DNA of 21,177 nt from CAZULF01 sp964621215 (lineage in GTDB: Bacteria > Pseudomonadota > Gammaproteobacteria > UBA1113), in NCBI GenBank assembly GCA_964621215.1, contig CAZULF010000030.1, positions 1 to 21,177 on the forward strand, given 5' to 3'. The translations under genes were made by a program, and so were the position numbers. This document shows, in pieces, positions 1-6,600 of this stretch (positions are counted from its first letter, which is position 1; each line of letters opens with the position of its first letter). The notes under the pieces were generated by a model. It ran no database searches and was not told the origin of the DNA. It saw only the letters and a list, made by a program, of their open reading frames with translations.

Positions 1-165
1 GGTGATGTGAAAATATTAGATCATTATATGGTAGATGGATCAGGTCGAGGTATCAGCTGGTTATCGTCTATTACTCGACGTTTACAATCAGGTTATTTGT
101 ATCATTATGCATTAGCAATGGTATTAGGGTTATTAATTTTTTTAGCATGGCTTTTATTTTTATAA
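1..165 (+). CDS. nuoL: NADH-quinone oxidoreductase subunit L, C-terminal end (partial)
   Basis: Reading frame 1 is open from the first base and stops at TAA 163-165, giving the last 54 residues of a protein whose start lies outside the window. The fragment ends in a hydrophobic helix after a short GYLYHYA-type segment, which is the usual ending of NuoL, the antiporter-like proton-pumping subunit at the far tip of the complex I membrane arm. The call rests mainly on position, because nuoM and nuoN follow immediately on the same strand in the conserved nuoL-M-N order. The gap to nuoM is 60 bp and contains a palindromic repeat. Confidence 0.85.
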   Translation, partial: GDVKILDHYMVDGSGRGISWLSSITRRLQSGYLYHYALAMVLGLLIFLAWLLFL

Positions 166-179
166 AAATGGCTGTGACT

Positions 180-216
180 CCCTCTCCCGCTTGCAGGAGA
201 GGGTTGGGGAGAGGGG
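180..216. repeat. REP-like palindromic repeat between nuoL and nuoM
   Basis: CCCTCTCC (180-187) and GGAGAGGG (196-203) form an 8-bp inverted repeat around an 8-base loop, followed by a GGGGAGAGGGG tail. Sequences of this type (CCCTCTCC...GGAGAGGG...GGGGAGAGGG) occur as dispersed intergenic repeats in many gammaproteobacteria. The tail ends in GAGGGG at 211-216, nine bases before the nuoM start, so the repeat supplies the ribosome binding site of nuoM. No other copy occurs in this window. Confidence 0.7.
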
Positions 217-225
217 TTTAAATAC

Positions 226-1746
226 ATGTTTGAACATTGGCCGTTATTAAGTTTACAAATTTGGTTACCCATGTTGGGTGGCGTTATTGCATTATTAACC
301 GGTGGCGATCGTAATGCTAACATTGCTCGTACCGTAGCGTTGGTGACGGCGATCATCTGTATGGTACTGTGTATCCCACTATATACTCAATTTAATAACA
401 CTACTGCCACCATGCAATTCGTCGAGAATTTACCTTGGATTGGGCGATATGGTATTTACTATAATTTAGGTGTAGATGGTATTTCCTTACCTTTGATTCT
501 ATTAACCACATTGACAACCTTGGTGGTGATCTTGGCGTCATGGCGCCCAATTAAAACTAAAGTCGCACAATACATGGCAACCTTTTTAATCATGCAAGGC
601 ATGATGGTGGGTGTGTTTGCCGCATTGGATTCAATATTATTTTACGTATTTTGGGAAGGCATGCTAATACCTATGTATTTATGTATCGGTATGTGGGGTG
701 GTGCGAATCGTAGTTACGCCTCGATTAAGTTTTTTCTTTATACTTTTTTTGGCTCAGCCTTAATGCTGGTGGCATTTCTGTATATGCGATATTACGCTGC
801 AGATTTTTCTATTTTAAGTTTTTATACGCTGAAACTCAGCATGTCCGAACAAACATGGATTTTCCTGGCATTTTTACTGGCGTTTGCCGTCAAAGTGCCG
901 ATGTTTCCTTTTCACACTTGGTTACCCGACGCACATACCGAAGCGCCCGCGGGCGGTTCCGTGGTTTTGGCAGCCTTGATGTTGAAAATGGGTGTGTACG
1001 GATTTTTACGTTTTAGTTTACCCATTACCCCGGATGCTTCGCGCGCATTAGATTGGGTGGTAATTACCTTGTCATTATTTGCCATCGTTTATATTGCTTT
1101 GGTTGCTATTGGGCAAAAAGATATGAAACGCTTGATTGCCTATTCTTCCATTGCACACATGGGTTTTGCAACGCTAGCGTGTTTTATGGTGTATTTGATT
1201 TTACAACGCACCGGCAATGTGCAACATGCGTATATGAGCCTCGAGGGTGCGATGGTGCAAATGATTTCACACGCGTTTAGTACCGGTGCGATGTTCTTCG
1301 GTGTTGGCATTTTGTATGAGCGCTATCAGAGTCGTTTGATCACTGACTTCGGTGGCGTAGTGAATAGCATGCCAGTTTTCGCGGCATTGTTTATGTTATT
1401 TTGTTTGTCGAATGTTGGCATGCCGGGAACATCAGGGTTTATTGGCGAATTCATGATTATCTTGAGCGCCTTTACGGCAAGCTTTTGGATTACTTTCTTT
1501 GCTTCCACCACGTTGATTTTAGCGGCGGCATATACCTTATGGATGTATAAACGCGTATTTTTCGGTCCCATTACTCATGATTATGTGGCGTCTTTTAAAG
1601 ATATTCGTGGCAGTGAGTTGGCGGTGCTAAGCATTTTAGCGGTTGCGGTGATTGCCTTAGGCGTTTACCCACAACCTTTATTAGAGATGATGCATGCGAC
1701 CATGGGACATCTTTTAGTGATCAGTAATACAAGTAAATTGGTGTAG
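226..1746 (+). CDS. nuoM: NADH-quinone oxidoreductase subunit M
   Basis: The product is a 506-residue, strongly hydrophobic inner-membrane protein, one of the three Mrp-antiporter-like proton-translocating subunits of respiratory complex I (NADH to quinone). The signature residues are present: E144 in the WEGMLIPM segment, K223 in AVKVPMFPFH followed by the TWLPDAHTEAP motif, and K254 in LMLKMGVYGF. These match in context the E. coli residues Glu144, Lys234 and Lys265. Length fits the family (about 500). The ATG is preceded at 9 bases by GAGGGG, part of the upstream palindromic repeat. It is co-transcribed with nuoL and nuoN, and the spacer to nuoN is 8 bp. Confidence 0.97.
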   Translation: MFEHWPLLSLQIWLPMLGGVIALLTGGDRNANIARTVALVTAIICMVLCIPLYTQFNNTTATMQFVENLPWIGRYGIYYNLGVDGISLPLILLTTLTTLVVILASWRPIKTKVAQYMATFLIMQGMMVGVFAALDSILFYVFWEGMLIPMYLCIGMWGGANRSYASIKFFLYTFFGSALMLVAFLYMRYYAADFSILSFYTLKLSMSEQTWIFLAFLLAFAVKVPMFPFHTWLPDAHTEAPAGGSVVLAALMLKMGVYGFLRFSLPITPDASRALDWVVITLSLFAIVYIALVAIGQKDMKRLIAYSSIAHMGFATLACFMVYLILQRTGNVQHAYMSLEGAMVQMISHAFSTGAMFFGVGILYERYQSRLITDFGGVVNSMPVFAALFMLFCLSNVGMPGTSGFIGEFMIILSAFTASFWITFFASTTLILAAAYTLWMYKRVFFGPITHDYVASFKDIRGSELAVLSILAVAVIALGVYPQPLLEMMHATMGHLLVISNTSKLV

Positions 1747-1754
1747 GAATAACT

Positions 1755-3203
1755 ATGATTTCGTCTGTATATGATTTATTGCCCGTCCTCCCCGAAATGT
1801 TCATCACGTTGATGATCATGGTGGTGATGATGGCAGATTTATTTTTAGGAAAGCGATTACCTAATATTGCCTACGCACTGACGCAACTGACATTAGTTGT
1901 TTGTATGTATTTAAGTGTGAAGGTTTTCAATTATCAGACGGAAATTATTTTTAATAATAGTTTTATCATCGATCACGTTGCTAGCATTTTGAAAGTTGTC
2001 ATTTATGCCACTACGTTTTTAGCATTATTATATGCGCGTGATTATGTGACTGAGAGCAGGCTTGCTGCGGGCGAATACTATTTGCTGATGTTGTTTGTGG
2101 TGCTCGGCATGATGGTGCTGGTGTCAGCTTATAGTTTTATTACCGTGTTTATTGGTTTGGAATTATTATCCTTACCTTTATACGCTTTGATTGCTATGCA
2201 ACGCGGTTCTTCAATTTGTACCGAAGCAGCGATGAAATATTTCGTATTAGGCTCTGCTGCATCCGGTTTTATGTTGTACGGCATGTCAATGTTGTATGGT
2301 ATGACCGGCAGTGTAGGCATTTCTGAGGTGATGCATGCGTTAACGACAGTGAGCGTTGAAAAAGAAATCGTATTAGCTTTAGGGCTGGTTTTTATTGTGT
2401 CAGCCGTCGCTTTTAAGTTAGGCGCAGTACCGTTTCATATGTGGATTCCTGATGTATATGAAGGTTCGCCCTTGTCAGTGACCTTGATTATTGCCAGTGC
2501 CGTTAAGTTAGCTGCGTTTGCATTGGTGGTGCGCTTATTGATAAATGCCATGCCATCTTTGGTAATTCAATGGCAACAAGTGTTAATGGCAATCGCTATT
2601 TTGTCGATGGCATTAGGTAATTTGGTGGCGATTGTTCAAACCAATATTCGCCGTATGTTGGCATATTCTTCTATTGCTCATATTGGTTATATGATGTTGG
2701 GTTTAGTGTCCGGCATTTCAATCGGTTTTGGCGCAGCGCTTTTTTATGTGATTGTGTATGCCATTATGTCATTAGGCGCGTTCGGTATTTTGGTATTGTT
2801 AAGCCAATCCGGTCATGATATCCAAACGGTTAATGATCTGCGTGGATTAAATGCACGCAATCCTTGGTTAGCCTTTTTAATGTTGTTAGTCATGTTTTCT
2901 ATGGCCGGCGTGCCACCCAGCGTGGGATTCTTTGCTAAAATTGCGGTGTTAGAAGCCCTCGTACAAGTACACTTAGTTTGGTTAGCTGCATTAGCGTTAA
3001 TCTTTGCGATCATCGGCGCGTATTATTATTTACGTGTAGTGAAAGTGATGTATTTTGACGCTCCAGAACACGATGCTGCAATTACTGTCACCGGCCACAC
3101 CAAACAACTCGGTATTAGCGTGAATTGTCTGTTGGTATTAATCTTGGGAATACTCCCCACCGGTTTATTCCAAGTGTGCCAATTGGCATTTGCTGGGAAT
3201 TAG
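1755..3203 (+). CDS. nuoN: NADH-quinone oxidoreductase subunit N
   Basis: This 482-residue polytopic membrane protein is the third antiporter-like proton channel of complex I and normally the last gene of the nuo operon. Conserved charged residues in helices are visible: E136 in the GLELLSLPLYAL segment and K221 in VAFKLGAVPFHMW, followed by PDVYEG. The antiporter-family segment SSIAHIGY is present at about residue 310. Length matches the family (about 480). The ATG lies 8 bases after the nuoM stop, with AGGA 7 bases ahead. The gene ends 58 bp before the convergent gloB, with a palindromic element in the gap. Confidence 0.97.
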   Translation: MISSVYDLLPVLPEMFITLMIMVVMMADLFLGKRLPNIAYALTQLTLVVCMYLSVKVFNYQTEIIFNNSFIIDHVASILKVVIYATTFLALLYARDYVTESRLAAGEYYLLMLFVVLGMMVLVSAYSFITVFIGLELLSLPLYALIAMQRGSSICTEAAMKYFVLGSAASGFMLYGMSMLYGMTGSVGISEVMHALTTVSVEKEIVLALGLVFIVSAVAFKLGAVPFHMWIPDVYEGSPLSVTLIIASAVKLAAFALVVRLLINAMPSLVIQWQQVLMAIAILSMALGNLVAIVQTNIRRMLAYSSIAHIGYMMLGLVSGISIGFGAALFYVIVYAIMSLGAFGILVLLSQSGHDIQTVNDLRGLNARNPWLAFLMLLVMFSMAGVPPSVGFFAKIAVLEALVQVHLVWLAALALIFAIIGAYYYLRVVKVMYFDAPEHDAAITVTGHTKQLGISVNCLLVLILGILPTGLFQVCQLAFAGN

Positions 3204-3216
3204 TTAACGAATATCC

Positions 3217-3255
3217 TTGTAGCCCGGATTCCCCTTCGCCCCATCTAGGCTACAA
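3217..3255. repeat. Palindromic intergenic element, copy A (nuoN/gloB)
   Basis: TTGTAGCC (3217-3224) and GGCTACAA (3248-3255) form an 8-bp stem enclosing CCGGATTCC..CTTCGC..CATC. The core CCCGGATTCC-CTTCGC-CATC-AGGCTACA is repeated in the same orientation at 9092-9123, showing a dispersed family. It sits between convergent genes. An A-run follows on the plus strand and no T-run follows on either strand, so a classical intrinsic terminator is not supported, although the hairpin could still protect 3' ends. Confidence 0.75.
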
Positions 3256-3261
3256 AAAAAC

Positions 3262-4047
3262 TTATGACGCCTTAAAACTATTCTTCAACTCTCGCACATA
3301 TTGAAACACCGCGACAGGATTATCAAATTTTTGATGGTGCGATTGTGCTAAATGCGCAACGAAGTCTTTATCGTCACAACGGAGAAATGGATTAATTTTT
3401 TTCTCAATGGCAATAGTAGAAGGTAAAGTGTTAATGTTTTCTTGCGTTAACTGCCGGGCTTTATCCAAACAATTTTTTACATCAGCATTATCTTTCTCGA
3501 TGTCATAAGCAAATAACATATTGGAGAGCGTATATTCATGGCCACAATAAACTCGAATGTTAATATCAAGCTGTCGCAATTTGCTTAATGAGGCGTACAT
3601 TTGTTCATAGGTTCCTTCAAATACTCTGCCACAGCCACCAGAGAATAATGTATCGCCACAAAATAAAGCATCATTTAAGATAAATGCGATATGATCTAAT
3701 GTATGTCCAGGGATCGCTAAAACACGAAAATCCATTCCAGCGGGCTTTATAGAAAAACTATCGCCATCATCTACAAAATCAGTCACGCCAGCTACAGAAC
3801 TGCCAACTTTGGCATAAACCGGGATATCGAATTCTTGCGTTATGCCTTTCACCCCACCACTGTGATCATTATGATGATGTGTCACAAGGATAGCCTCCGG
3901 TGTAATATTATTTTTCGCAAGAAAATCCAGCACAGGTTTAGCATCACCGGGGTCAACAATAACCCCGGCGTTATTTTCCTTATTGACAATAATCCACACA
4001 TAATTATCGGTAAAAACCTTCACCCAAAGAACGTCGACATCTAGCAT
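3262..4047 (-). CDS. gloB: Hydroxyacylglutathione hydrolase (glyoxalase II)
   Basis: A 261-residue metallo-beta-lactamase-fold enzyme that hydrolyses S-D-lactoylglutathione to D-lactate and glutathione, the second step of cytosolic methylglyoxal detoxification. The full binuclear metal site can be read: THHHNDH at 56-62 (H57, H59, D61, H62), H115 in PGHT, D132 in GDTLFSGGCGR, and H170 in YCGHEYT. The C-terminal NPFLR motif of the glutathione-binding domain is also present. Length is normal for GloB (about 255). It starts only 7 bp after the icmX stop on the same strand, so it is probably read from the icmW promoter. Nothing in the sequence suggests a secretion role. Confidence 0.93.
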   Translation of the reverse strand: MLDVDVLWVKVFTDNYVWIIVNKENNAGVIVDPGDAKPVLDFLAKNNITPEAILVTHHHNDHSGGVKGITQEFDIPVYAKVGSSVAGVTDFVDDGDSFSIKPAGMDFRVLAIPGHTLDHIAFILNDALFCGDTLFSGGCGRVFEGTYEQMYASLSKLRQLDINIRVYCGHEYTLSNMLFAYDIEKDNADVKNCLDKARQLTQENINTLPSTIAIEKKINPFLRCDDKDFVAHLAQSHHQKFDNPVAVFQYVRELKNSFKAS

Positions 4048-4054
4048 GACAACG

Positions 4055-5008
4055 TTACCCGCCGGTAGTTCCGCTATTCGCTTGCAATAATTGTTGTTGT
4101 TTTTGCTGCATCAGTGATTTGCCTAAGGTTTGTTGTTGCACTAACAATAATGCCGCCATGGTAGCGTTCAACTGTTCTATCTGCATACGCAGTTCATACA
4201 TTTCATAGCGCATTTCGGCTTGGGTATATAAGCTTTCACGCAAAATATCTACCGTCGTCAACTTAGGTACGGTAGATATCCAATTATCTTGCATGCGACG
4301 CATAGCGCCTTTTTCATCATAAGAAAGAATACTGTCTTTATTATCCAATCCTTTAGCAGGTAAACGTTCTGCAAGCATGGTGTAAAATGCATTTAACGCA
4401 ACAGAGGTGGCAGCATTATAGGTTGCCATGGTGTTGAGATAGGACACCGCTTCAGGTGTGCTTTTTACTTTATCAATTAATGCAGGGTCTAATTGTGTCA
4501 CACGATTGCCGCCATCAGCTAGCACTTGAATAAACGCATTCGCTTGTGCATCTTGTGGATCTTTTAACAGCGTGTTGGAGAATAAGGCACTACTAGTTAA
4601 CCGCGCAGTTTGCTCCATCGCATTGGCACCGTCAGCAGAATAAGGCACTAATCCAGCAAAATAACCGGGTGAATTACGTTTAGGTGCATTTTTATTTTTG
4701 GTTCCAGGCGCTGTCAGTGAGTTAAAAATAAAGGTATTAGTGTAATCACCACCTTGTTTTTCTGCTAGATGATCTGCCGCTAATTTAGATTGCACGGTAT
4801 CTTGATCAAAGTTAGCTCTGACCAATGCTTCATAATTTTCGCTAAGATCTTTGAATAACTCATATAAAGTTTTTTTAATTTCAGCAGTTTGCAAACCGAT
4901 TGCATCTGAAGTAGAGGCCTGTGCATTGCTGATACCACCAACAACACCACTGACAATGCTGCCAGTTAATGCAGAAAACAGGGCTATTTTTTTAAGTGTT
5001 GATTTCAC
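4055..5008 (-). CDS. icmX: IcmX-like periplasmic Dot/Icm protein
   Basis: The 317-residue protein begins with a clear Sec signal peptide (basic MKSTLKK, hydrophobic stretch, likely cleavage after AQA near residue 31), so it is exported to the periplasm. The body is soluble and helix-prone, ending in a segment rich in Met, Glu and Arg (roughly 255-300, containing the repeated YE-L-M-IEQLNATMA pattern) and a Gln-rich tail. Position downstream of icmW and divergent from icmV-dotA is that of IcmX, needed for DotA-dependent secretion in Legionella. It is shorter than Legionella IcmX (about 466). The start is GTG at 5008, chosen because TAGGAG lies 6 bases upstream. The call is driven by synteny plus general character. 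Confidence 0.72.
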   Translation of the reverse strand: MKSTLKKIALFSALTGSIVSGVVGGISNAQASTSDAIGLQTAEIKKTLYELFKDLSENYEALVRANFDQDTVQSKLAADHLAEKQGGDYTNTFIFNSLTAPGTKNKNAPKRNSPGYFAGLVPYSADGANAMEQTARLTSSALFSNTLLKDPQDAQANAFIQVLADGGNRVTQLDPALIDKVKSTPEAVSYLNTMATYNAATSVALNAFYTMLAERLPAKGLDNKDSILSYDEKGAMRRMQDNWISTVPKLTTVDILRESLYTQAEMRYEMYELRMQIEQLNATMAALLLVQQQTLGKSLMQQKQQQLLQANSGTTGG

Positions 5009-5044
5009 GATAATCTCCTAAAATTCAGTTTATAAACTCTATTC

Positions 5045-5515
5045 TTAAAACCCTAGTGGCCAACTTTCAGCTCCACCTGAGGCTGGAGCAGCATTATTTG
5101 TTTCAGGCAACCCGGTTGCTGTTGGCGGAGGCTGTGGTGTAGTTTGTTGTGGTTTAGCCGCGGGTTGTTTTGCTGTTGCTGGTTGAGTAGAAACGGCAGG
5201 AGTCACCGCTTGATTGGATGTAGTTGCAGTGGTGTTTGTCGTCTCAGGGATTTTACCTACAGCAGAAATTTGCTGCATCACTTGTTGAAAATACACATCA
5301 TTTTTTTGTTGTTGTGATTTAGTGTAAGCTTGCACCTGTTGCATGGATTGCGCGGCTGCCGCTTTAGTTGCGCTGAGATTATCACTATTAATGATGGTTT
5401 GCGAAGGTTTGAATTGCGCATCCACACTGCTAGATTGTCCCACAGCGATGGTAATAGGTGCAATAGCCAAAAAGCCAGCAAGAAGCCAGTTTTTATAATT
5501 CATACAATTAAACAT
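5045..5515 (-). CDS. Small secreted Pro/Gln/Thr-rich protein between icmW and icmX
   Basis: No family was recognised. With the ATG at 5515 the product has 156 residues: a signal peptide or membrane anchor (NYKNWLLAGFLAIAPITIAVG), a helical stretch rich in Gln, Ala and Ser (about 20-85), then a low-complexity tail of Pro, Gln, Thr and Ala (about 90-140) that ends in a small-residue stretch and PLGF. It is probably periplasmic or anchored in the inner membrane. The start was chosen because AGGGGG sits 5 bases before this ATG; a GTG at 5521 and an ATG at 5503 are alternatives. The chosen start overlaps the icmW stop by 8 bases, indicating translational coupling. Legionella has no gene here; my recollection is that Coxiella carries a small hypothetical gene near this spot. 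A secretion-system accessory role is inference. Confidence 0.7.
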   Translation of the reverse strand: MFNCMNYKNWLLAGFLAIAPITIAVGQSSSVDAQFKPSQTIINSDNLSATKAAAAQSMQQVQAYTKSQQQKNDVYFQQVMQQISAVGKIPETTNTTATTSNQAVTPAVSTQPATAKQPAAKPQQTTPQPPPTATGLPETNNAAPASGGAESWPLGF

Positions 5516-5957
5516 CTTCACCCCCTAAAGCATTCACTATCATTTTTAAACGTTCGGAATCAAAAATACGTCCTAACAAACGTAATCGCTCAAACACAAT
5601 ATTGCGGCGTAAAAATAAACCCGAAATATCATCATTGCGTTGACTGGTTTCTTCCGCATACATTAACAGTTTAGATGCGGCACCGGGATGGGCAGTATCT
5701 AACGCTTGTAATAAGCGTAAATTGCGGCCAGCTTTAATATAAGTCGCTAATTTTACAAATTCATCCTTTTGGCCAAGTTCGTAATTACCAATTTTCTCTA
5801 ATTCTTGGCCTAATTTTGTTATTGCCGCTTCTAATGTGGGATCGCCATCGAGTGTCCACGGTTCCACACCTTCCATAAATGAAATTACCCTATAAATCAT
5901 AGGGTCAGGGTACGCCGACCAAAATTGGTGCACCGCTTCGTGGCTTAAATCAACCAT
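5508..5957 (-). CDS. icmW: Dot/Icm secretion chaperone/adaptor IcmW
   Basis: A 149-residue acidic cytosolic protein closely resembling Legionella IcmW over its whole length. Recognisable blocks are the N-terminal DLSHEA, DPMIYRVISFME followed by WTLDG, the central GRNLRLLQALDTAHPG, and near the C-terminus RRNIVFERLRLLGRIF. IcmW pairs with IcmS and binds the C-terminal region of the coupling protein DotL, recruiting effectors; icmS and dotL are both in this window. The ATG at 5957 has AGGA 9 bases ahead. It is the first gene of a unit continuing into the small secreted protein, icmX and gloB, with a good sigma-70 promoter at 5991-6019. Confidence 0.95.
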   Translation of the reverse strand: MVDLSHEAVHQFWSAYPDPMIYRVISFMEGVEPWTLDGDPTLEAAITKLGQELEKIGNYELGQKDEFVKLATYIKAGRNLRLLQALDTAHPGAASKLLMYAEETSQRNDDISGLFLRRNIVFERLRLLGRIFDSERLKMIVNALGGEDV

Positions 5958-5990
5958 AGAAAAGGATCCTTTTTAGTTAACCTAAATCAC

Positions 5991-6019
5991 AATATAGGCT
6001 TAATTGCAAGCCCATGCAA
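5991..6019 (-). promoter_or_regulatory. Predicted sigma-70 promoter of icmW
   Basis: On the minus strand, TTGCAT (6014-6019) and TATATT (5991-5996) are separated by exactly 17 bases. The expected start of transcription is near 5984, about 27 bases before the icmW ATG. The -35 box overlaps a TGCAAGC direct repeat (6005-6011 and 6015-6021) that could be a regulator site. Confidence 0.6.
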
Positions 6020-6021
6020 GC
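6005..6021. promoter_or_regulatory. Candidate operator: TGCAAGC direct repeat, 10-bp period
   Basis: TGCAAGC occurs at 6005-6011 and again at 6015-6021, one helical turn apart. It overlaps the -35 box and spacer of the icmW promoter and lies roughly 75-90 bases upstream of the predicted icmV start site. GGCTT (5997-6001) and AAGCC (6008-6012) also form a small inverted repeat across its left half. Spacing of this kind is typical of OmpR-family direct-repeat sites. It does not match the PmrA consensus as I remember it, so the cognate regulator is unknown. Confidence 0.35.
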
Positions 6022-6057
6022 AATATTTATCAAAATATGTTTATTTTTTAAACGCTA

Positions 6058-6086
6058 TTGGCAGGGCTGGGCGAGAGTGCTATATT
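6058..6086 (+). promoter_or_regulatory. Predicted sigma-70 promoter of icmV-dotA
   Basis: TTGGCA (6058-6063) and TATATT (6081-6086) are separated by exactly 17 bases, a near-optimal arrangement. Transcription would start near 6093, 43 bases before the icmV ATG. This supports the icmV start at 6136 rather than an in-frame TTG at 6058, which would lie inside the -35 box. Confidence 0.65.
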
Positions 6087-6135
6087 GAAAATAGTATTAG
6101 TAATATCAATGCGATATTTGAGCGAGGTTAATTCT

Positions 6136-6600
6136 ATGGCAATCGTACCCCAACCAGTCAAAAAAGGTGCCAGATGGCTTGCTAGACCTATGGTGAGCGT
6201 GAAGTCGTGGGTCAGTTGGGATGCTATTAAAGGCAATACTTCATACATAAAAGATACCGCCAAGATAGCGTTTGGTGTGGAAAAATCAGAAAGAAAAGAA
6301 ACATTTGAAGAAGCAAAAGCACGTTTGAATTTAACCGATGCGCAGATTAAAGATCAACAAGCAGGATTTTTACGCATTGCTTTGATTATTGGTGCCTTTG
6401 GGATGTTAAGTTTATTATACACTTTTTATTTACTCTGGAATTTACAAATCGGTGCTATGTTTGTGGCCCTGGCAGTGTCGTCGCTTTGTTTTGTAACGGC
6501 AGCACGTTATCACTTTTGGTATTTCCAAGTAAAAAACCGCAAGCTCGGATGTACTTGGCGTGAATGGCTGGATGCTAAAGTCAGTGGAGATGAAAAATGA
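6136..6600 (+). CDS. icmV: Dot/Icm inner-membrane protein IcmV
   Basis: A 154-residue protein with a basic N-terminal half (including KKGARWLARP and a charged helix around 55-75) and two closely spaced hydrophobic segments near residues 81-100 and 103-120, followed by a basic C-terminal tail. This layout and its position directly before dotA, divergent from icmW, identify IcmV, an inner-membrane component linked to DotA function. The start is ATG 6136, with GAGG 8 bases ahead; a longer in-frame TTG form (180 residues) is rejected because it would begin inside the promoter. Its TGA stop overlaps the dotA ATG (ATGA at 6597-6600), so the two are translationally coupled. Confidence 0.85.
   Translation: MAIVPQPVKKGARWLARPMVSVKSWVSWDAIKGNTSYIKDTAKIAFGVEKSERKETFEEAKARLNLTDAQIKDQQAGFLRIALIIGAFGMLSLLYTFYLLWNLQIGAMFVALAVSSLCFVTAARYHFWYFQVKNRKLGCTWREWLDAKVSGDEK

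Noticed and set aside
226..1746. Shadow frames of 60-110 codons on both strands inside nuoM, nuoN, dotA, dotM and the kinase
   Set aside because: They lie within clearly coding genes, lack ribosome sites and resemble no protein family.
3217..3260. Intrinsic terminator between nuoN and gloB
   Set aside because: The hairpin is good, but no T-run follows it on either strand; the plus strand has an A-run instead.
6058..6135. Longer icmV beginning at an in-frame TTG at 6058 (26 extra residues)
   Set aside because: The TTG lies in the predicted -35 box, transcription should begin near 6093, and ATG 6136 has a good GAGG site 8 bases upstream.
5958..6135. PmrA-type regulatory box for icmW/icmV
   Set aside because: Only isolated TTAA-like words occur (for example CTTAAT near 5999); the tandem pair required by the consensus as I remember it is not there.
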